DNA of 64,000 bases, taken from positions 4,003 to 68,002 of the forward strand of contig UROC01000002.1 of assembly GCA_900549345.1 (NCBI GenBank), written 5' to 3'. The notes beneath the pieces were generated by a model, which was given only the letters and a program-made list of their open reading frames with translations, did no database searches and was not told the origin of the DNA. The DNA is from an uncultured Collinsella sp. GTDB lineage: Bacteria > Actinomycetota > Coriobacteriia > Coriobacteriales > Coriobacteriaceae. The first letter of the stretch is position 1; each line of letters starts with the position of its first letter. The position numbers were made by a program, and so were the translations under genes. This document shows positions 58,485 through 64,000 of this stretch, piece by piece.

Positions 58485-58513
58485 ATAGTACGAGCATTGT
58501 TTCGCTCGGTCAA
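58485..58513 (-). promoter_or_regulatory. metY promoter
   Basis: On the minus strand TTGACC (58513-58508) and TACTAT (58490-58485) are exactly 17 nt apart, a good vegetative promoter. A GATAGCTATC palindrome (58549-58558) lies upstream, near the divergent LysR gene, and may be its binding site. Confidence 0.7.
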
Positions 58514-58574
58514 TCACTTAAAAGCGCTAACCTGTTATCGGTTTTTTAGATAGCTATCGAAAGGACGGGCACCG

Positions 58575-59477
58575 ATGACACTCCAGCAGCTTCGTTTTCT
58601 TATCGCCGTGGCAGAGTCCGGCTCAATTAACGCCGCAGCTCAGCGCCTCTATACCGCTCAGTCCAACATCTCAAACGCCGTCAAAAGCCTAGAACAAGAG
58701 CTCCATCTGGAGATCTTTACGCGCTCCAGCCGCGGCGTCACGCTCACCAACGACGGCACCGAGCTTTTGGGCTATGCGCGCCAGGTCGTAGAGCAGGCCG
58801 ACATGCTCGAGGCACGCTACGAGGACGGTGGCACCCCGCAAGCCCGCCTCGCCATTTCCGCCCAGCACTACGCCTTTTCGGTCGAGGCCTTTGTCAACGT
58901 AGTCGAGCGCTGCCGCGACAGCAAGTTCGAGTTCATCATGCGCGAGACCACCACATCGCAGATCATCGATGACGTCCGTGCGTTTCGCAGCGATATCGGC
59001 ATTCTGTATCTGGATGACTTTAACGCCCGCGTTCTGCAGAAGGCCTTCGCCGATGCCCGCGCAAGCTTCCATCCCCTATTCGACGCGACGGTCCACGTCT
59101 TCGTTAGCGAGCGCCACCCGCTCGCACGCCGCCCGCAGCTGTCCCTTGCCGACCTCACGCCCTATACGCGCTACAGCTTTGAGCAGGGAACCTCAAACTC
59201 CTTCTATTACGCCGAGGAACCTTTTAGCTATATCCCTTGCGACCGCAACATACGAATCTCGGACCGCGGAACACTTACTAACTTACTTATCACGTCGAAC
59301 GGTTACACCCTGTCGACCGGTGTCCTCTCCAATGAAATGCAATGGGGCATGGCATCGATCCCGCTAGCAGACGCCCCAACGATGCACGTTGGCTACATCA
59401 TGCACGACGAGCGCAAGCCCTCTCTCCTCTTGCAGCAATACCTCGACGAGCTCAACCGCATCATCCATGCCAACTAA
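58575..59477 (+). CDS. LysR-family transcriptional regulator
   Basis: 300 residues; GAAAGGACGGG precedes the start. The N-terminal winged helix (MTLQQLRFLIAVAESGSINAAAQRLYTAQSNISNAVKSLEQELHLEIFTRSSRGVTLT) is a typical LysR domain. The effector domain follows from about residue 92 (ARLAISAQHYAFSVEAFV, IGILYLDDFNARVLQ). It is divergent from metY, with a GATAGCTATC palindrome between, so control of sulfur amino-acid synthesis (as with CysB/CmbR-type regulators) is likely but inferred. O-acetylserine or O-acetylhomoserine would be candidate effectors. Confidence 0.88.
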   Translation: MTLQQLRFLIAVAESGSINAAAQRLYTAQSNISNAVKSLEQELHLEIFTRSSRGVTLTNDGTELLGYARQVVEQADMLEARYEDGGTPQARLAISAQHYAFSVEAFVNVVERCRDSKFEFIMRETTTSQIIDDVRAFRSDIGILYLDDFNARVLQKAFADARASFHPLFDATVHVFVSERHPLARRPQLSLADLTPYTRYSFEQGTSNSFYYAEEPFSYIPCDRNIRISDRGTLTNLLITSNGYTLSTGVLSNEMQWGMASIPLADAPTMHVGYIMHDERKPSLLLQQYLDELNRIIHAN

Positions 59478-59576
59478 CAGTCCGAAGACGGGGTAGAAAT
59501 CGTAGATTGCTGGCCCCCGGCGGGCATGGCGCTACAATGGTCACTCACACGAAACGTACCCAACGAAAGGAAGCCC

Positions 59577-60062
59577 GTGAAGGTCATCATCTATACCGAC
59601 GGCTCGGCCCGATCAAATCCGGGACGCGGCGGCTACGGCGCCGTGCTCAAATACACCAACCCCGCCGGCAAGACCTTCACCTCCGAGCTTTCTCGCGGCT
59701 ATGCCAAGACCACCAACAACCGCATGGAACTCATGGCGGTCATCGTGGCGCTCGAGGCGCTCAACCGCCCTTGCGAGGTCGAAGTCCATTCCGATTCGCA
59801 GTATGTCGTCAACGCCTTTAACAAGCACTGGATCGACGGCTGGAAAAAGCGCGGATGGAAAACCGCCAACAAGCAACCCGTCAAGAACCGCGACCTGTGG
59901 GAGCGCCTACTCACCGCCAAAAGCAAGCACAAGGTTGATTTCATCTGGGTTAAGGGTCACGCCGGTCACGAGCTCAACGAGCGCTGCGATGAGCTCGCCA
60001 CCACGGCGGCCGACGGCAGCAACCTCGATATCGACGCCGGCTTTAACGAGAGCGACCTGTAA
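59577..60062 (+). CDS. rnhA: Ribonuclease HI
   Basis: 161 residues from GTG 59577 after GAAAGGAAGCCC; an in-frame ATG 17 codons earlier has no site. The four catalytic acids are visible: Asp in [13 protein letters not shown], Glu in [16 protein letters not shown], Asp in [12 protein letters not shown] and Asp in [11 protein letters not shown], with the HAGHELNE His loop. The basic protrusion [24 protein letters not shown] is the E. coli-type handle. It removes RNA from RNA-DNA hybrids. It stands in a loose same-strand series with the oxidoreductase. Confidence 0.93.
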   Translation: MKVIIYTDGSARSNPGRGGYGAVLKYTNPAGKTFTSELSRGYAKTTNNRMELMAVIVALEALNRPCEVEVHSDSQYVVNAFNKHWIDGWKKRGWKTANKQPVKNRDLWERLLTAKSKHKVDFIWVKGHAGHELNERCDELATTAADGSNLDIDAGFNESDL

Positions 60063-60135
60063 TAGCGTTTTCGCGCAGCTTTATATCCCCACGCGCTACA
60101 CTCATCCTGTAGGCCAAACAACGCAAGGGGGACGT

Positions 60136-61242
60136 ATGCTGCGCATCGCGACCATCGGCACATCCATGATCACCGACGACTTTATCCAAGTCGTCAACGC
60201 CAACGACCAAGCCGCGTTTGTGGGCACGCTTTCACGCGATGCCAATCGCGGTGCCGCCTTTACCGCCGAGCGCGGTGGCGAGCGAAACTTTACTTCACTC
60301 GATGAGCTCGCGGCAGCTGCCGACGTCGACGCCGTCTATATCGGCAGCCCTAACGCACTTCACTACGAGCAGGCCCTTGTCTGCATCGCCGGTGGCAAGC
60401 ACGTCATCGTCGAGAAGCCCTTCTGCGCCACCGAAGCGCAGGCGCTGGAAGTCTTCCGCGCTGCCGAGGCAGCAGGTGTCGTGGCCCTCGAGGCCATGCG
60501 TCCCCTCCACGACCCCGCCTTCCACGCCATCGAGGACGCCCTGGGCGAGATCGCCCCCATCCGCCGCGCCTCATTGCGCTTTGGCAAATATTCCTCGCGC
60601 TACAACGAGATTCTCGCGGGACGCGCCACCAATATCTTCGACTGCAATATGGCATCGGGTTCCCTCATGGACATTGGCGTCTACACCGTCGAGCCCATGG
60701 TCGAGATTTTCGGCATGCCCTCCGGCCTTACGAGCATGGCTACTCTGCTCGGCCCCGCCACGCGACAGCTCACGCACGGCCCCATCGACGGCTGCGGTTC
60801 CATCCTCGCCAGCTACGGCGGTGGCCGTATCTCCGTCGAGCTCGCGCACTCCAAAATAACGAATGACCTGCTACCCTCGCAGATCGAAGGCGAGCGTGGC
60901 ACTATCCAGATCGACCATCTGTCCACGCCCCGCAATGTCCGCATCGACTATCGCGGCGATGTCGTACGCGGCTCGGCGACCGAGGCACCGCGCGAACAGG
61001 GCGACAACGGCCGCGTGCTCGACCTGCCCAAATCGAGCAACACTATGGAATACGAACTCACAGACTTTATCACCGCCATCGGCGGCATCGATAACGTTAA
61101 GGAAGAGATTTGGGAGACCCCGGCGGGACGTCACGAACTTGGCCACTACCGCGATGTCACGCTCGTCTCATTGCGCATCATGGATGCCGTGCGCCAGCAG
61201 GCCGGCATTACCTTCCCGTCCGACGCAGGCAAGCAGGCCTAG
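60136..61242 (+). CDS. Gfo/Idh/MocA-family oxidoreductase
   Basis: 368 residues; AAGGGGGAC precedes ATG 60136. The N-terminal Rossmann domain reads LRIATIGTSMITDDFIQVVNA, then DAVYIGSPNALHYEQALVCIAGGKHVIVEKPFCATEAQA (EKP motif). The C-terminal beta-sheet domain includes GSLMDIGVYTVEPMVEIFG with the Asp-Ile-Gly-x-Tyr active site. Family members oxidise or reduce sugars, inositol or biliverdin-type substrates with NAD(P); the substrate here is unknown. It is 2 nt upstream of the acylphosphatase gene, so the two are cotranscribed. Confidence 0.87.
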   Translation: MLRIATIGTSMITDDFIQVVNANDQAAFVGTLSRDANRGAAFTAERGGERNFTSLDELAAAADVDAVYIGSPNALHYEQALVCIAGGKHVIVEKPFCATEAQALEVFRAAEAAGVVALEAMRPLHDPAFHAIEDALGEIAPIRRASLRFGKYSSRYNEILAGRATNIFDCNMASGSLMDIGVYTVEPMVEIFGMPSGLTSMATLLGPATRQLTHGPIDGCGSILASYGGGRISVELAHSKITNDLLPSQIEGERGTIQIDHLSTPRNVRIDYRGDVVRGSATEAPREQGDNGRVLDLPKSSNTMEYELTDFITAIGGIDNVKEEIWETPAGRHELGHYRDVTLVSLRIMDAVRQQAGITFPSDAGKQA

Positions 61243-61244
61243 CG

Positions 61245-61655
61245 ATGGGCTTCTTCGATGCGTTCTTCTCCAGCGTCACCGGCGGCAGTCGAGAGCCTCA
61301 AAAACCATCAAACATCGAGCTCGAGTTGCGCCGCAGGCTTACTGTGCTCGCAAGCGACGAGGCCACTCAAGACACTCCCCTGCGCTATTTCCTGCGCTGG
61401 GCGGGGCAAGTCCAGGGCGTTGGTTTTCGCTTTACCAACACCAACCTCGCGCAGGCACGCGCACTCACCGGCTGGGTGCGCAACATGGAAGACGGCTCGG
61501 TCGAGATGGAGATACAGGGAGCTCCGGCAAACATCCTATCTCATCTCGAGGCGCTTCATGCCTCCTACGAGCGCATGGGAACGCGTTTTCGCCTCGTAGA
61601 AGCCCAGGCCCAAGCCCCACTTGCCAATGAAGACAGTTTCATTCCTCGTTATTAG
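61245..61655 (+). CDS. acyP: Acylphosphatase
   Basis: 136 residues from ATG 61245, 2 nt after the oxidoreductase stop. The acylphosphatase fold occupies residues 45-120, with the phosphate-binding Arg in GQVQGVGFRFTNTNLAQA and the catalytic Asn in LTGWVRNMEDGSVEMEIQG. The family core is about 90 residues; here a 45-residue N-terminal extension (MGFFDAFFSSVTGG...) is added. It hydrolyses acyl phosphates such as acetyl or carbamoyl phosphate. Translational coupling to the previous gene is likely; no separate ribosome binding site is obvious. Confidence 0.87.
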   Translation: MGFFDAFFSSVTGGSREPQKPSNIELELRRRLTVLASDEATQDTPLRYFLRWAGQVQGVGFRFTNTNLAQARALTGWVRNMEDGSVEMEIQGAPANILSHLEALHASYERMGTRFRLVEAQAQAPLANEDSFIPRY

Positions 61656-61716
61656 TATTGTGTGCTAAATACGGTATCATTTACCTACGACCGTTGATAG
61701 AAAAGAGGCGAGGCGT

Positions 61717-62097
61717 ATGGCGGTGCAAAGAAGGAATACCAGGCAGCGAAAGCTGGTTCTTGACGCCGTGCGCCAAAGCTACAACCATCCCACCGCCGAC
61801 GAAATCTACAACGTCGTGCGCGCACAGGATGACAAAATCAGCCGCGGCACGGTCTACCGCAATCTCAACCTCCTGGCCGATGCCGGAGAGATCCTCTCCA
61901 TCAAGACACCAGGCGGCAGCCGCTTCGATCGCACGATCGAGCCGCATGCGCATATCATCTGCACCTCGTGCAGCCGCGTCATCGACGTACCGCTCCCCTT
62001 CGATGCCCAGCTCGACGCCAAGGCGTCCGAGCAAATCGGATGGAGCGTCAGCTCGCACTACACCATCTTTGAGGGACTCTGCCCCGACTGCCAGTAG
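61717..62097 (+). CDS. Fur-family transcriptional regulator (PerR/Fur-like)
   Basis: 126 residues; GAGGCG lies before the start. The winged helix (RRNTRQRKLVLDAVRQSYNHPTADEIYNVVRAQDDKISRGTVYRNLNLLADAGEIL) is followed by the metal-binding part with EPHAHIICTSCSRVID (His pair and CxxC) and a second GLCPDCQ at the very end, giving the structural zinc site. It lacks the HHHH-rich stretch of classical Fur, closer to PerR. It would sense iron, zinc or peroxide. Regulated genes are not evident from context. Confidence 0.87.
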   Translation: MAVQRRNTRQRKLVLDAVRQSYNHPTADEIYNVVRAQDDKISRGTVYRNLNLLADAGEILSIKTPGGSRFDRTIEPHAHIICTSCSRVIDVPLPFDAQLDAKASEQIGWSVSSHYTIFEGLCPDCQ

Positions 62098-62100
62098 CCT

Positions 62101-62169
62101 TTGGGACATGCCTGCAAATCTACTTGCCCATCCGCTACAGCAAACAGTACATTTCTAGGCATGTCCCAA
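62101..62169. terminator. Palindrome TTGGGACATGCCT between convergent genes
   Basis: TTGGGACATGCCT (62101-62113) and AGGCATGTCCCAA (62157-62169) are perfect complements; AAATCTAC/GTACATTT extends the stem. It lies between the Fur-type and Cof-type stops and probably terminates both. Confidence 0.78.
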
Positions 62170-62173
62170 ATAT

Positions 62174-62971
62174 CTACTCGGCGAGCAGGCGACGCAGCTC
62201 CTCTTCGACCGTGCGTACGTAACGGACGCGGTCGTTGATGCCGCGCATGCTGGGATTGCAGCTCTCCATCAGATAGGGATGGCCCACCACGTTGAGCATG
62301 TCGCGATCGTTTTCGTTATCGCCAAACGCCATCATTTCGTTAGGTGAGATCCCCAGCGCACAACCATAATCGGCAAGCGCGGACCCCTTGCCCGAATCAA
62401 AGCCGATAAAGTCGGTCCATTCGGTTCCCGACGTCATCACATCGACCCGGTCGCTAAAGCGACGCACAAAATACTCCAGCGCCGCCGGCTGCTCCGCCTC
62501 GGGCGTCTGGAAGGCAATCTTAATGACATCCTCGTCAATGTCTTCGGGACGGTCGACTACCGCCACATCACAATGGACCTCATAACGCAGGTGGTCAACA
62601 AACGCATCGTTGCTGCTCATGGTGTAGAGGTGCCCCTCGCACGAAAGGGTCACGTCGGCATGGGGATACGCAACCACGGCATTCGCGATATCCATAGCAA
62701 GGCTACGCTCCATGGAACGCTTGACAACGGCATGCCCCTCGCTCATCACCAGGGCTCCGTTTTCGCATACATAGGCGAGCTCATCGGCCACCGGGGCAAA
62801 CAGGTAGCGCAGGCTCGCATATTGACGGCCGCTCGCCGGCATAAACACAATGCCGCGACGATGTAGCTCATCGATGAGCTCAAACGCCTCGGAACGCGGC
62901 TCGCGCTCCCCCGGATGCAGCAACGTGCCATCCAAATCGCAGGCGATCAGCTTGATTCCCTCAAGACCCAT
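62174..62971 (-). CDS. Cof-type HAD phosphatase
   Basis: 265 residues. ATG 62971 (MGLEGIKLIACDLDGTLLHPG) follows GGGGGAAAC; the frame is open 30 codons further with no site. Motifs: nucleophile in ACDLDGTLL, FMPASGRQYASLRYLF, GFDSGKGSALADYGCALG with the Lys, MMAFGDNENDRDMLNVVGHPYLM. A type-IIB cap covers about residues 90-185. A broad-specificity sugar- or cofactor-phosphate phosphatase is expected. It is the second Cof-type paralogue in this window (the other at 41341) but is clearly different in sequence. Confidence 0.87.
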   Translation of the reverse strand: MGLEGIKLIACDLDGTLLHPGEREPRSEAFELIDELHRRGIVFMPASGRQYASLRYLFAPVADELAYVCENGALVMSEGHAVVKRSMERSLAMDIANAVVAYPHADVTLSCEGHLYTMSSNDAFVDHLRYEVHCDVAVVDRPEDIDEDVIKIAFQTPEAEQPAALEYFVRRFSDRVDVMTSGTEWTDFIGFDSGKGSALADYGCALGISPNEMMAFGDNENDRDMLNVVGHPYLMESCNPSMRGINDRVRYVRTVEEELRRLLAE

Positions 62972-63053
62972 ATGTTTCCCCCAAAACATCTCATCAACAG
63001 CAAGACGGACTTTGAATCGTTGCCTCTCAAAGTCCGTCTTGCATATATGCGCG

Positions 63054-63632
63054 TTAACCACGCGCCGCCTTTACAATTGTAAAGTCGGGAGCCATGCTCA
63101 CGACGACATCCGCCGCGCTCGATGCAAAGCGTCGGTCCGCATCGAGTTCGCGGGTAACCACCGAGAGCCGAACACCCTCGACACCCCGGAGCATACGGCC
63201 CAAAACAGGCTGCACCGGCGTATACATGCGCACGGTATGCTCGTCCGAGTCGCCCCGGAAGAGCGGCGCATGCATGTTGCCGATCTCCCAGCACGCATGC
63301 GCGAGCGCAATCGGATCCATGCGGTCGACTTCGACCAAATAAACCTCGGCGCTGCGCAGGCGCACGACAACCGCCACGGGCACCATGCCCGAACGGTCAA
63401 TGGCGAGCACGTCGCCATCGGCAAGACGACCGCCGTCGGTAGCATCCAGCCGAACATCAATCGTGCGCCCCAGCTCCGTCACGCCCACAAACGCGCATAC
63501 ATCGGCCTGGTCCCAATCGAGCAGCAGCTCGTCAACTTCAAAGACGCCGCCCAACTTCCGGCGAAGCAGGAGTTCATAGGACGGATCGTTGAGATTTCCC
63601 AAGCATGTCGTCGAAACCAGGCGTTCAGACAT
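63054..63632 (-). CDS. UreE-like metallochaperone domain protein
   Basis: 192 residues; GAGGGTTAG precedes ATG 63632. The arrangement resembles UreE: an N-terminal beta domain with RTIDVRLDATDGGRLADGDVLAID, then LVEVDRMDPIALAHACWEIGNMHAPLFRG, matching UreE AxxLGNRHxP, and VQPVLGRMLRGVEGVRLSVV. The metal-binding His of UreE (in GNRHxP) is kept as GNMHAP; no His-rich tail is present. UreE delivers nickel to urease, yet no urease genes are seen here. It follows slyD by 3 nt, and SlyD also handles nickel, so a nickel role is inferred. Confidence 0.6.
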   Translation of the reverse strand: MSERLVSTTCLGNLNDPSYELLLRRKLGGVFEVDELLLDWDQADVCAFVGVTELGRTIDVRLDATDGGRLADGDVLAIDRSGMVPVAVVVRLRSAEVYLVEVDRMDPIALAHACWEIGNMHAPLFRGDSDEHTVRMYTPVQPVLGRMLRGVEGVRLSVVTRELDADRRFASSAADVVVSMAPDFTIVKAARG

Positions 63633-63635
63633 ACT

Positions 63636-64000
63636 CTAACCCTCGACCTCAACGAGCTCGATATCAAAGTTGAGGTCCTTGCCGGCCAACTCGTGGTTGG
63701 CGTCGAGCGTCACAGCCTCGGGCGTCACGTCAATGACGACGGCGGGAACGGGCATGCCGCTCGGCGTGGACAGGAAGAGCTTCATGCCCTTCTCGATCTG
63801 CTCGATGTTGGGAACCTGCTCGGCCGGGAAGGTCAGAACCATCTCGGGATTGTGCTCGCCGTAGGCATCGGCAGCAGGAATGTGCACGGTCTTCTTCTCG
63901 CCCACCTGCATGTCGACAACAGCGGCGTCGAAGCCCTTGATCATCTGGCCGGCGCCGCAGGTGAACTCCAGCGGCTCGCCGCGATCGTAGGAGCTATCGA
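63636..64000 (-). CDS. slyD: FKBP-type peptidyl-prolyl isomerase, SlyD-like (partial)
   Basis: The C-terminal 120 residues are visible; the N-terminus lies beyond the window. GEPLEFTCGAGQMIKGFDAAVVDMQVGEKKTVHIPAADAYGEHNPEMVLTFPAEQVPNI is the SlyD FKBP pattern, with the insert-in-flap region around FPAEQVPNIEQIEKGM and the closing AVTLDANHELAGKDLNFDIELVEVEG. SlyD combines prolyl isomerisation, chaperoning and nickel storage. The His-rich C-terminal tail of E. coli SlyD is absent. It is 3 nt upstream of the UreE-like gene and shares its operon. Confidence 0.87.
   Translation of the reverse strand, partial: DSSYDRGEPLEFTCGAGQMIKGFDAAVVDMQVGEKKTVHIPAADAYGEHNPEMVLTFPAEQVPNIEQIEKGMKLFLSTPSGMPVPAVVIDVTPEAVTLDANHELAGKDLNFDIELVEVEG

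Noticed and set aside
1..64000. tRNA, rRNA or CRISPR arrays
   Set aside because: No T-loop-like GTTCGA pattern with a cloverleaf, no rRNA blocks and no regularly spaced direct repeats were seen.

Overview
The window looks like a gut Coriobacteriia chromosome, most likely Collinsella (C. aerofaciens group). The grounds are about 60% GC, many coriobacterial-type hypothetical proteins, a membrane-bound LuxR-type regulator, repeated PTS sugar loci, and short intergenic palindromes carrying a GGGGAC or GGGACAGG motif. The assignment is by pattern recognition only. About 62 genes are called. No tRNA, rRNA or CRISPR array was seen.

Layout. 1-7.3 kb: a cut-off DUF4428 gene, then a carbohydrate locus with a DUF1593 nucleoside-hydrolase-like protein, an alpha/beta esterase, a PTS EIIBC and a DUF4038/GH140-like glycosidase. 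7.6-12.8 kb: an orphan membrane LuxR-type regulator and a run of zinc-ribbon and lipoprotein genes of unknown role. 12.9-15.9 kb: mgtA with a leader that contains a small ORF and a palindrome. 16.3-22.3 kb: a sugar operon (TIM-barrel epimerase, PTS EIIBC, DeoR regulator, AlsE-type epimerase, RpiB) with a LacI regulator on the other strand, resembling an allose/allulose PTS pathway. 22.8-25.2 kb: pyrE, a structured 3' element, and an IS110/IS1111-type insertion sequence. 25.3-35.2 kb: ThrE-type exporter, DUF2974 hydrolase, ldh, aminotransferase, nadE, a mucin-like membrane protein and a frameshifted gene. 35.3-44.8 kb: a second copy of the structured element, ettA, an sdpI/sdpR pair, a 28-residue hydrophobic peptide, tcdA, TatD, a terminal-inverted-repeat element, two HAD phosphatases and pgi. 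45-48.7 kb: an SOS-controlled Y-family polymerase with a YolD-like partner, an HMA metal-binding protein, and a DUF3793-flavodoxin pair. 48.8-55.4 kb: a polar amino-acid ABC transporter, endonuclease IV, an aldo/keto reductase with ferredoxin motifs and panE. 55.5-64 kb: a secreted protein, metY with a Cys/Met leader peptide and a divergent LysR gene, rnhA, an oxidoreductase, acylphosphatase, a Fur-family regulator, a Cof phosphatase, and a UreE-like gene beside slyD (cut by the window end).

Best leads. (1) Two roughly 140-nt elements, at 23498-23638 (+) and 35315-35455 (-), each start at or within a few bases of a stop codon (pyrE, ettA). They share unpaired motifs while their helices differ by compensatory changes, which suggests a structured 3'-UTR RNA family. 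(2) A family of 27-37-nt palindromes with a constant GGGGAC-type motif and variable, co-varying stems. (3) Short leader ORFs with strong ribosome binding sites before metY and mgtA. (4) A holin-like-toxin-sized peptide near an sdpRI pair. (5) An IS1111-type element whose long 3' non-coding end could encode a bridge RNA, inserted at the border of structured element 1.
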